From Micavibrio sp. UBA2638 (GTDB lineage: Bacteria; Pseudomonadota; Alphaproteobacteria; Micavibrionales; Micavibrionaceae): a DNA stretch of 39,722 nucleotides. Shown in pieces: positions 25,208-32,452 of the stretch (position 1 is its first letter; each line of letters opens with the position of its first letter). The translations under genes were made by a program, and so were the position numbers. Location: the NCBI GenBank assembly GCA_002359735.1, contig DENS01000015.1:1-39722 (forward strand), read 5' to 3'. A model generated the notes under the pieces. The model searched no databases, was not told where the DNA came from, and saw only the letters and a program-made list of their open reading frames with translations.

Positions 25208-25867
25208 ATGACAGGACAAACGATGGCTCTAGCCTCACGTTTTGAAAAACACCGCCCCGCAGCAATGACGGGCCAAAAACCCGCCCACCAAGCGGAAACG
25301 CTGATTATTTCCTGTATGGATTTATGTATGAGCCTGCACAAATTATTTGGCTTTGATGATGGCGAGGTTGTTATATCACGCATTGCCGGGCCCATGATCC
25401 CCCCCTATGATGAGGGCTCCAGCCAATCCCAGATACTGCAGGAAACATTATTAATTGCCCTCACAGATATGCGCGTCCGCAATATTGCCATATTGGGCCA
25501 CACACAGTGCAAAACAGCAAAAAAGTTATCAGAAAGTATTTATTGTAGCGGTGATATTTTTGCCATGAAAAAACTGTCCGAAGACGTTCTTCAAAATGCC
25601 CTGACACAAGCCGGAGAAAGCGATCAACAAGCCCTTTCGGCTGAAATAGAAAAACAGATCATAATCCAGAGTATTAAAAACCTCTTTGATTACCCTGTCG
25701 TACAAAAAGCAATTGGGCATGGCAACCTGACCGTTGAAGGCCTGCAGATTGATGCCGAGAGCGGCAAGTTATTCAAGCTGAACACCGATGGCAGAGGGTT
25801 TACATTTGACCTTGTCGCACAAACACATGCCAGCGAAGCAAAAGTCAATCAGGACCAAGCCGCATAA
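25208..25867 (+). CDS. Divergent beta-carbonic anhydrase-like protein lacking the catalytic arginine
   Basis: The 219-residue product aligns along its length with the upstream carbonic anhydrase. The zinc ligands are kept: C36 and D38 in ISCMDLCMS, H98 and C101 in GHTQCKTA. The arginine of the Asp-Arg dyad is replaced by cysteine (C40, in D-L-C instead of D-S-R), and the glycine after the second zinc cysteine is lost (CKT instead of CGA). In beta-carbonic anhydrases that arginine holds the aspartate away from zinc, so normal catalysis is doubtful. A bicarbonate-sensing, regulatory or altered-substrate role is possible. The start may be the ATG at 25208 or an in-frame ATG five codons later. 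It lies 139 bp before carB. Confidence 0.82.
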   Translation: MTGQTMALASRFEKHRPAAMTGQKPAHQAETLIISCMDLCMSLHKLFGFDDGEVVISRIAGPMIPPYDEGSSQSQILQETLLIALTDMRVRNIAILGHTQCKTAKKLSESIYCSGDIFAMKKLSEDVLQNALTQAGESDQQALSAEIEKQIIIQSIKNLFDYPVVQKAIGHGNLTVEGLQIDAESGKLFKLNTDGRGFTFDLVAQTHASEAKVNQDQAA

Positions 25868-26006
25868 CCACTCATTTTCACCGCCTTCTCCCCTGTAAAA
25901 AATATAGGAAAACCCTAATATTTTGGTTGAACTTGGGCGTAAACTTCGTTACTCAGTTAATCTCGGTACCCACACCTTATACGCACAGAAAAAACGGAAC
26001 CGAGAC

Positions 26007-29000
26007 ATGCCAAAACGCACCGACATCCAATCCATTGCCATCATTGGCGCAGGCCCCATTATTATCGGGCAAGCCTGCGAGTTTGATTATTCCGGAACCC
26101 AAGCCTGTAAAGCTCTGAAGGAAGAAGGGTACCGCATTATATTGATCAATTCGAACCCGGCAACAATTATGACCGATCCGGGCATGGCCGATGCCACGTA
26201 TGTCGAACCGATCACCCCGGAAATGGTGGCAAAAGTTTTGGAAAAAGAACGCCCTGATGCGCTTCTTCCAACCATGGGCGGACAGACAGCCCTGAATACC
26301 GCCCTTGCGCTGGAAGAAAACGGAACACTCGAAAGACTGGGTATTGAGATGATTGGCGCGAAAGCCGATGTCATTGACAAGGCCGAAAACCGCGAACGGT
26401 TCCGCGCCTGCATGGACGAAATCGGCCTGGAATCAGCACGCAGCACAACCGTCCACACTATGGAAGAAGCCCGCAAAGCGTTAGAATACACAGGCCTGCC
26501 TTCTATCATTCGTCCCTCTTTTACCATGGGCGGAACGGGCGGCGGCATTGCCTATAACAAGGAAGAGTTTGAAAAAATTGTAGCCGAAGGCTTGGATGCC
26601 TCCCCGACAACGGAAGTTCTAATCGAAGAATCACTCTTGGGCTGGAAAGAATACGAAATGGAAGTCGTTCGCGATAAGGCCGACAACTGTATCATTATTT
26701 GCTCCATCGAAAATGTGGACCCAATGGGTGTTCATACCGGTGATTCCATTACGGTGGCTCCTGCCCTGACGCTCACCGATAAAGAATATCAAATTATGCG
26801 CAACGCATCGTTGGAAGTTCTGCGCGCCATTGGCGTTGAAACCGGCGGGTCCAACGTACAATTTGCATTAAACCCGCAAGATGGCCGCATGATCGTCATT
26901 GAAATGAATCCGCGCGTGAGCCGCTCATCCGCATTGGCGTCAAAAGCCACAGGCTTTCCCATCGCCAAAATCGCCGCCAAACTGGCCGTAGGATATACTT
27001 TGGACGAGCTGGATAACGATATAACCGGCGGCAAGACCCCGGCCTCTTTCGAGCCTTCTATTGATTATGTGGTCACGAAAATCCCGCGTTTCGCCTTTGA
27101 AAAATTCCGCGGCGCGCAAGATTTGCTAACGACCTCAATGAAATCTGTTGGCGAGGCCATGGCGATTGGGCGCTCGTTTGAGGAATCTATCCAAAAAGCC
27201 ATGCGCTCACTGGAAAAAGGGTTAGACGGCCTTACACCAATGAGCGTTGCCAACAAAGCCGATTCACCGGAAACCATGCGGGATGAGATCTTTGCCGCGC
27301 TGGCCCGCCCCACGCCGAACCGTATTCTATATATCGCCGAAGCCCTGCGTCAGGGATATAGCGTGGAGGAAGTCCAGGCCGTGTGCAAATATGATCCCTG
27401 GTTCCTGTCACGGATACAAAATATTGTTAATCTGGAAACGAATATTCGGGAAACTGGCCTGCCTGTTAATGCCGAGGGCTGGATGCGTTTAAAACACGCC
27501 GGTTTTTCTGACCGCCGCCTGGCCACCTTAATGAATGTTACGGAGGAAAATGTTCGTCAGGCGCGCCACACCCACAAAGTGCGCCCCGTTTACAAGCGCG
27601 TCGATACGTGCGCGGCGGAAATTCCGTCCCTGACCCCGTATATGTACAGCACATACGAGCGCCCAAGTTTTGGCCAGACCATCAGCGAGGTTGAGCCAAC
27701 CGAGAACGAAAAAATCATTATTCTGGGCGGCGGCCCAAACCGGATAGGACAGGGAATTGAATTTGATTACTGCTGCGTTCATGCGGCTTATGCCCTGAAA
27801 GAGGCCGGATACGAAACCATCATGGTGAATTGCAACCCGGAAACCGTCTCTACTGACTATGACACATCCGACCGCCTGTATTTTGAACCATTGACCGAAG
27901 AGGACGTCATAGAGCTTATTCGCGCCGAACAGGAAAAAGGCAAGGTCAAAGGCGTCATTGTTCAATTGGGCGGGCAAACACCGTTAAAGCTGGCCGAAGC
28001 CCTTCAGCGTGAAGAAATCCCCATACTGGGCACCGACCCGGACGCCATTGATCTGGCCGAAGACCGGGAGCGTTTTCAAAGGCTGGTGAACAAGCTAAAG
28101 CTCCTGCAGCCGCCGAACGGGTTGGCCCGCACAGAAGAAGAAGCCCTTAAAATCGCCGAAGATATAGGCTTCCCGCTGGTTATTCGCCCGTCTTACGTGC
28201 TGGGCGGCCAGGCCATGGAAATCGTCCATTCCATTGAAGAGGTTAAGCGTTACATCAATACGGCTGTACAAGTCTCAGGCAAAAACCCTGTTTTGCTTGA
28301 CCGCTATCTAAAAAGCGCTATCGAAATTGATGTCGATGCTTTATGCGACGGCAACGATGTCTATGTATCGGGCATAATGGAACATATTGAAGAAGCCGGC
28401 ATCCATTCCGGTGACAGTGCCTGCGTATTGCCGCCGCATTCCCTGCCCTACAAGGCTGTACGTGAATTGGAGCGCCAAACCGTTAAGCTGGCCAAGGCCT
28501 TAAACGTGGTTGGCCTGATGAATGTACAATTTGCCGCCCGCAAAAATGCCGATACGGGTGAATTTGATATTTACATTATCGAAGTCAATCCACGCGCCTC
28601 ACGTACAGTGCCATTCGTGGCCAAGGCAACGGGCGTGCCTGTGGCAAAAATTGCAGCGCGTTTAATGGCCGGAGAGACATTAAAAGACTTTAAGCATCTG
28701 TTACACGGCATGAGCCCGAACCATAGCGCCGTTAAAGCGCCGGTCTTCCCGTTCAGCCGCTTCCCCGGCGTTGAGCCTTTGCTAGGCCCCGAAATGAAGT
28801 CAACCGGCGAAGTTATCGGCCTGGATAAAGAGCTGGCCAATGCCATCGCCAAGTCCCAGCTTGGTGCCGGTGTTAAACTTCCTACAGAAGGCACCGTATT
28901 TCTGTCGGTGAAAGATGTTGATAAAGAAGCGCTGATTCCACTGGCCAAAGACCTGTCCCATATTGGCTTTAATCTGGTGGCAACCGGCGGCACATGCAGC

Positions 29001-29309
29001 TTTCTGCGCGAACAGGGGTTGGAGGTCAAACGCATCAACAAGGTCCTTGAGGGCCAGCCTCATATCATTGATGCGATTATCAACGGCGAGATTAATCTGA
29101 TGATCAACACCACCTCCAAAAGTTCACAAGCCGCCGCAGACAGCACGTCGATTCGCCGCCAGGCGCTGCAACACCGCATCCCCTATTACACACTTATGAG
29201 CGCAGCCAGCGCGGGTGTACAGGCCATAAAAGCACTAAAAGCCCATGATCTGGGCGTGTCATCGCTACAAAGCTATTTCGAGGAAAAGGACAAAGAAGAG
29301 GCCGCATAG
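26007..29309 (+). CDS. carB: Carbamoyl-phosphate synthase large subunit
   Basis: The 1100-residue product makes carbamoyl phosphate from bicarbonate, ammonia and two ATP. The start is the ATG at 26007, giving the family opening MPKRTDIQSIAIIGAGPIIIGQ; the frame is open 28 codons further upstream without a ribosome site. Two homologous ATP-grasp halves are visible: the first with NPATIMTDP, RPSFTMGGTGGG and MNPRVSRSSALASKATGFP, the second with GGGPNRIGQGIEFDY, RPSYVLGGQAME and VNPRASRTVPFVAKATG. The C-terminal allosteric MGS-like domain begins near residue 965 and has VATGGTCSFLREQG. TCTCGGT (25961-25967) can pair with ACCGAGA (25999-26005) right before the ATG, across a 31-nt loop. Confidence 0.97.
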   Translation: MPKRTDIQSIAIIGAGPIIIGQACEFDYSGTQACKALKEEGYRIILINSNPATIMTDPGMADATYVEPITPEMVAKVLEKERPDALLPTMGGQTALNTALALEENGTLERLGIEMIGAKADVIDKAENRERFRACMDEIGLESARSTTVHTMEEARKALEYTGLPSIIRPSFTMGGTGGGIAYNKEEFEKIVAEGLDASPTTEVLIEESLLGWKEYEMEVVRDKADNCIIICSIENVDPMGVHTGDSITVAPALTLTDKEYQIMRNASLEVLRAIGVETGGSNVQFALNPQDGRMIVIEMNPRVSRSSALASKATGFPIAKIAAKLAVGYTLDELDNDITGGKTPASFEPSIDYVVTKIPRFAFEKFRGAQDLLTTSMKSVGEAMAIGRSFEESIQKAMRSLEKGLDGLTPMSVANKADSPETMRDEIFAALARPTPNRILYIAEALRQGYSVEEVQAVCKYDPWFLSRIQNIVNLETNIRETGLPVNAEGWMRLKHAGFSDRRLATLMNVTEENVRQARHTHKVRPVYKRVDTCAAEIPSLTPYMYSTYERPSFGQTISEVEPTENEKIIILGGGPNRIGQGIEFDYCCVHAAYALKEAGYETIMVNCNPETVSTDYDTSDRLYFEPLTEEDVIELIRAEQEKGKVKGVIVQLGGQTPLKLAEALQREEIPILGTDPDAIDLAEDRERFQRLVNKLKLLQPPNGLARTEEEALKIAEDIGFPLVIRPSYVLGGQAMEIVHSIEEVKRYINTAVQVSGKNPVLLDRYLKSAIEIDVDALCDGNDVYVSGIMEHIEEAGIHSGDSACVLPPHSLPYKAVRELERQTVKLAKALNVVGLMNVQFAARKNADTGEFDIYIIEVNPRASRTVPFVAKATGVPVAKIAARLMAGETLKDFKHLLHGMSPNHSAVKAPVFPFSRFPGVEPLLGPEMKSTGEVIGLDKELANAIAKSQLGAGVKLPTEGTVFLSVKDVDKEALIPLAKDLSHIGFNLVATGGTCSFLREQGLEVKRINKVLEGQPHIIDAIINGEINLMINTTSKSSQAAADSTSIRRQALQHRIPYYTLMSAASAGVQAIKALKAHDLGVSSLQSYFEEKDKEEAA

Positions 29310-29318
29310 ACATAAAAT

Positions 29319-29345
29319 TTGACTCTATATCACCCCTTCTATATT
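29319..29345 (+). promoter_or_regulatory. Candidate promoter of the first small membrane-protein gene
   Basis: TTGACT (29319-29324) and TATATT (29340-29345), 15 bp apart, lie about 30 bp before the ATG at 29377. The paralogue downstream of greA also uses TTGACT. Confidence 0.45.
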
Positions 29346-29376
29346 TATCACGCATATATGCATACAGGGAAAGATT

Positions 29377-29724
29377 ATGAATTTACGCGATAGTTTTAAA
29401 AATGCCTCCTATGAAAAAAAAGCGGCCATTCTTTGCGGAGGCATTGGCACAGCGCTAGGCACGACTGGCGCCTTCATGATGGCCACCGGCGCACCGCCCC
29501 CAGCCTCTTGGGCAGTTATGCTATCCGGGTTAACCGCAGTCATTAACGGTATACATATGTACCAGCAGGGAAAAACACATGAAATATTGAACGAAATCAA
29601 TGAAAGGGACGAAATGCGGTCTCAGATTCATGAAAACCTGGAAACGCTAGATATAACCGCCTTATCGCATACCGATCAAAAAGCATCGGGATTGCAAAAC
29701 CACAATCCCCATGAACCATCTTAA
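29377..29724 (+). CDS. Small membrane protein, paralogue of the gene after greA
   Basis: The 115-residue product begins MNLRDSFKNASYEKKAAI, followed by two hydrophobic glycine- and alanine-rich segments (about 17-36 and 44-60) and a hydrophilic charged tail. I do not recognise the family. The gene at 30466 encodes a protein with the same layout: MN-x4-F-x3-S-x2-K, a GIG motif, a second segment with SG-x3-IN-x4-Y, then a charged tail. The two flank greA. GGGAAAG precedes the ATG. Probably an inner-membrane hairpin with the tail in the cytoplasm; the function is unknown. Confidence 0.68.
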   Translation: MNLRDSFKNASYEKKAAILCGGIGTALGTTGAFMMATGAPPPASWAVMLSGLTAVINGIHMYQQGKTHEILNEINERDEMRSQIHENLETLDITALSHTDQKASGLQNHNPHEPS

Positions 29725-29748
29725 TATTCCTAATCTGCGCCCCGGTAT

Positions 29749-29777
29749 TTGACAGCAACGTAAAAAAATACTAGATT
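29749..29777 (+). promoter_or_regulatory. Strong promoter of greA
   Basis: A perfect TTGACA (29749-29754) and TAGATT (29772-29777) are separated by exactly 17 bp. Transcription should start near 29784, about 155 nt ahead of greA, just in front of the first leader hairpin. Confidence 0.65.
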
Positions 29778-29787
29778 CTCAATAACT

Positions 29788-29812
29788 CCCGCTCGCAAGT
29801 CGAGCGGGTTTT
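29788..29812 (+). terminator. Terminator-like hairpin at the start of the greA leader
   Basis: CCCGCTCG (29788-29795) and CGAGCGGG (29801-29808) form a perfect GC-rich 8-bp stem with a five-base loop, followed by TTTT. It can end transcripts of the upstream small gene, and it lies only a few bases after the predicted greA transcription start. Confidence 0.7.
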
Positions 29813-29827
29813 AATATGTAGAATTAC

Positions 29828-29901
29828 CGTCATTGCGAGGAGGCCCCGGGCCAACGAAGCAATCCAGAAAGAGTAGAGATAACACTCTGGGTTGCTTTTT
29901 T
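29828..29901 (+). repeat. Dispersed palindromic repeat (CGTCATTGCGAGG type) ending in a terminator-like hairpin
   Basis: The segment begins CGTCATTGCGAGGAGG and continues to AACGAAGCAATCCAG, a core that I recognise from palindromic intergenic repeats in Rickettsiales and several other bacterial groups. GGCC-x3-GGCC forms an inner stem, with TTGC/GCAA outside. A second stem pairs GCAATCCAGA (29859-29868) with TCTGGGTTGC (29886-29895), with one mismatch, and is followed by six T. Only one copy was seen in this window. It lies between the greA promoter and the greA start and may act as a terminator. Confidence 0.6.
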
Positions 29902-29939
29902 ATGTTCGCATAAATGAAGAAAAGAAAGGACAACACATC

Positions 29940-30413
29940 ATGGAACAAATTCCCGTTACCAAGCAAGGTTATGACGTATTGGTTGCCGAATTAAAAGACC
30001 TGAAATCCGTACAGCGCCCGGCCGTTATTGATGCCATCGCGACGGCGCGTGAACATGGTGACTTGAAAGAAAATGCTGAATATCACGCCGCACGCGAACA
30101 ACAAAGTTTTATAGAGGGGCGCATTCAGGAACTGGAAGCCGTGACCGGCAAGGCCCAGGTCATTGACCCCGCAACATTAAGCGGCAAAACAGTTAAATTT
30201 GGCGCCACTGTAGAAATCGTTGATGAAGACACAGACGATGAATTCACCTATCAGATCGTTGGCGATTATGACGCCGACACCGAAAAGGGGCGCATTTCCA
30301 TTAGCGCACCTATCGCACGGGCCCTGATTGGAAAAAGCGAAGGTGACAGCGTCAATGTCCGCACGCCAAAGGGTGTGCGCACTTATGAAGTTCTAAAAGT
30401 AATCTATAAGTAA
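29940..30413 (+). CDS. greA: Transcription elongation factor GreA
   Basis: The 157-residue product rescues backtracked RNA polymerase by stimulating transcript cleavage. The N-terminal coiled coil (about 1-75) has the acidic tip in AREHGDLKENAEYHAAR (D41, E44), which enters the secondary channel. The C-terminal FKBP-like domain has VKFGATVEIVDED and ISAPIARALIGKSEGD. The ATG at 29940 has AAAGGA eight bases upstream; the open frame before it is leader. A promoter, two terminator-like hairpins and a dispersed repeat fill the leader. Confidence 0.96.
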   Translation: MEQIPVTKQGYDVLVAELKDLKSVQRPAVIDAIATAREHGDLKENAEYHAAREQQSFIEGRIQELEAVTGKAQVIDPATLSGKTVKFGATVEIVDEDTDDEFTYQIVGDYDADTEKGRISISAPIARALIGKSEGDSVNVRTPKGVRTYEVLKVIYK

Positions 30414-30415
30414 AA

Positions 30416-30444
30416 TTGACTTGTGTTTTTTAATAATCTAATCT
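30416..30444 (+). promoter_or_regulatory. Promoter of the second small membrane-protein gene
   Basis: TTGACT (30416-30421) and TAATCT (30439-30444) have an exact 17-bp spacer and begin two bases after the greA stop. AGGAGA lies just before the ATG at 30466. Confidence 0.6.
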
Positions 30445-30465
30445 CCCTCCGATCAGGAGAAGATT

Positions 30466-30720
30466 ATGAATATAAAAAATACTTTTAATAAACAGTCATT
30501 CATAAAAACCGCCAACCTTTTAGGTATGGGCATTGGAGCAGCCGCAGTTGCAACCGCAGCTGTTGCAGCCGCCAAATCGGGATTTCATCCGGTTACAGTC
30601 ACTGGTATGATAAGCGGTGCACTTGCGATTAACTATGGATATATTGGATACAAAAAGTCACAAGACATTCAGCAACAAGAAAATAGCAACAATACGCCGC
30701 CCCCGCCTGGCGTAGAATAA
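30466..30720 (+). CDS. Small membrane protein, paralogue of the gene before greA
   Basis: The 84-residue product starts MNIKNTFNKQSFIKTANLL and has two hydrophobic, Gly/Ala-rich segments (about 17-36 and 43-60) with the motif GIGAAA, then a polar tail rich in Gln and Asn that ends PPPPGVE. It matches the 115-residue protein at 29377 in layout and at scattered residues, with a shorter tail. A good ribosome site (AGGAGA), its own promoter and its own terminator support expression as a single gene. The family is unknown to me. Confidence 0.68.
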   Translation: MNIKNTFNKQSFIKTANLLGMGIGAAAVATAAVAAAKSGFHPVTVTGMISGALAINYGYIGYKKSQDIQQQENSNNTPPPPGVE

Positions 30721-30724
30721 ACCC

Positions 30725-30755
30725 AAAAAAGCCGCAACAACTATGCGGCTTTTTT
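30725..30755. terminator. Bidirectional terminator between convergent genes
   Basis: AAAAAAGCCGC (30725-30735) and GCGGCTTTTTT (30745-30755) form an 11-bp stem with a nine-base loop. It suits both the small membrane-protein gene and the convergent Lrp-family gene. Confidence 0.85.
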
Positions 30756-30767
30756 ATCTTGCGCGTT

Positions 30768-31244
30768 CTATTCCACCTCAATTGGAATGCCCGGCGCATC
30801 TTTTGTTGCGCGAATGGCCAGAGATGATTTCACCGATGTTACATTTGCCGCCGCCGTCAGGTCGTGAGTCAAAAACTCCTGATAGTCATCCCAATCTTTG
30901 GCTACAACTTTCAACATAAAATCTACATCTCCGGCAAGCATATAACACTCCCGCACCATGGGCCATTCCTTAATCTGTTTTTCAAATGCCAGCAAATCGC
31001 CCTCGGCCTGTGAGGTTAATTTCACAGAGGCGAATACAGTAACGCCATAGCCCAAAAAGCCATGATTGACTTTCGCATGATACCCTTTGATAAAGCCCAT
31101 TTCTTCCAAAGACCGAACGCGGCGCAAACAAGGCGGTGCAGATATACCTACGCTTTGCGCCAAATCTACATTGGTAATACGGCCATTATCCTGCAGAGTC
31201 TTTAATATTTTTTTGTCAATTTTATCCAATTTTGCGCGCGCCAT
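30768..31244 (-). CDS. Lrp/AsnC-family transcriptional regulator
   Basis: The 158-residue product has the family's two domains. An N-terminal helix-turn-helix includes LDKIDKKILKTLQDNGRITN and LAQSVGISAPPCLRRVRSLE (about 6-52). A C-terminal RAM ligand-binding domain (about 70-145) contains ECYMLAGDVDFMLKVVAKD, the typical amino-acid-sensing core. The target is not known. It is divergent from the ELM1-family gene with 161 bp of AT-rich DNA between, which holds a palindrome that may be its operator. Closest by pattern to general Lrp-like regulators, not BkdR or AsnC specifically. Confidence 0.93.
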   Translation of the reverse strand: MARAKLDKIDKKILKTLQDNGRITNVDLAQSVGISAPPCLRRVRSLEEMGFIKGYHAKVNHGFLGYGVTVFASVKLTSQAEGDLLAFEKQIKEWPMVRECYMLAGDVDFMLKVVAKDWDDYQEFLTHDLTAAANVTSVKSSLAIRATKDAPGIPIEVE

Positions 31245-31365
31245 GACTGCTCAACCTTTATATTAATTACGTTAAATTAAACGATTATTTCTCTTTTACA
31301 GAATTATTTTTATTATTATGTCGCTTAATAGATATAAAGTTACATATAAAATCGCAAGCATTTTC

Positions 31366-31382
31366 CTCATGAAATTCATGAG
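31366..31382. promoter_or_regulatory. 17-bp palindrome before the ELM1-family gene
   Basis: CTCATGAA (31366-31373), a central A, and TTCATGAG (31375-31382) form a perfect dyad, 23 bp before the ATG at 31406 and in the intergenic region shared with the Lrp-family gene. TTTTT follows after it, so as RNA it could also be a weak terminator. An operator is more likely. Confidence 0.5.
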
Positions 31383-31405
31383 TTTTTAGCATACAGTACA
31401 TTGTC

Positions 31406-32374
31406 ATGAAAAAATCAAAACAACACTTAAGCTGCTGGGTTGTGACCGAAGGGATCGCAGGAACTGAAAACCAGTGTATTGGCGTGGCCGAGGCTCTGGG
31501 CATGCGCCCTGTTATCAAACGCATTCATCTGCGCGAGCCCTGGAAAAGCCTATCCCCCTATCTTGGTATGGAGACATGGTGGGCCTTTGACCCGCTGATA
31601 TATCCTCCATGGCCAGATATTCTCATTGCTGGTGGCCGCAAAAGCATTGCCGTTTCGCGCTATATTAAAAAAATGAGCAATGAACAAACCTTTACAGTAC
31701 AACTGCAAGACCCGCGAATCAGGCCGGGGAATTTTGACCTGGTGGCCGTACCCGCGCACGATCCCCTTCGCGGCAAAAATGTTATTGTCACGGCCGCAAC
31801 CCCCAACCGGATTACAGATCAAAAGCTCAAGCGGGCCCATGAACAATTCAAAGACCTCTTATCCCCCCTGCCCGCACCCCGCGTGGCCGTTTTAATTGGC
31901 GGAAACAGCAAGACCCATAAAATGAGCGAACAAACAGTGGATACACTGATACAACAATTAAAAGCCCTGAAAGCGGGGCTTATGATTACAGTGTCACGCC
32001 GCACACCCGCGAATTTTCGTAAAAAATTACGCGCCTCCTTGCATGGGGATAGTATATATTTCTGGGATGGTGAGGGGGAGAACCCCTATTTCGGGTTTCT
32101 GGCTTATGCCGATTATATTATTGCCACCAACGACAGTGCCTCTATGTTATCGGAAGCGGCCACAACGGGAAAGCCTTTATATGCAATCAACCTTGAGGGC
32201 GGCTCCGCCAAGTTCACGGCGCTATATGACATGCTAAAAAACCGCGGCGCAATGAAACCCTTTAACGGAATCTTGGAAAAATGGACCTATGAACCGCTAA
32301 ACGACGCTGAAAAAGTGGCACAAGCCATAAAAATGAGGATGAAAGATAGATTTAAGGCTGACATCCCCTCGTAA
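31406..32374 (+). CDS. Mitochondrial-fission ELM1-family protein
   Basis: The 322-residue product belongs to the ELM1 (DUF1022) family, which has a GT-B glycosyltransferase-like fold. Recognisable blocks are CWVVTEGIAGTENQCIGVAE at the start, PDILIAGGRKSIAVSRYIKK, FTVQLQDPRIRPGNFDLVAVP, AVLIGGNSK and ATNDSASMLSEAATTGKPLY. The plant member helps recruit a dynamin to mitochondria. The bacterial members are common in alphaproteobacteria and have no proven function; a sugar-transfer role in the envelope is possible. It stands alone, with the Lrp-family gene diverging from it. Confidence 0.9.
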   Translation: MKKSKQHLSCWVVTEGIAGTENQCIGVAEALGMRPVIKRIHLREPWKSLSPYLGMETWWAFDPLIYPPWPDILIAGGRKSIAVSRYIKKMSNEQTFTVQLQDPRIRPGNFDLVAVPAHDPLRGKNVIVTAATPNRITDQKLKRAHEQFKDLLSPLPAPRVAVLIGGNSKTHKMSEQTVDTLIQQLKALKAGLMITVSRRTPANFRKKLRASLHGDSIYFWDGEGENPYFGFLAYADYIIATNDSASMLSEAATTGKPLYAINLEGGSAKFTALYDMLKNRGAMKPFNGILEKWTYEPLNDAEKVAQAIKMRMKDRFKADIPS

Positions 32375-32452
32375 AAACTTTAGAAAGAGGTATATTTCAT
32401 AGGAAGTAACCACATTCAAAAAAGCCGAATAAAAAAGAAGAAGCATAAAATA

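Noticed and set aside
25923..26006. 28-codon upstream extension of carB
   Set aside because: The family opening begins at the ATG at 26007; the extension has no ribosome site and overlaps a possible leader hairpin.
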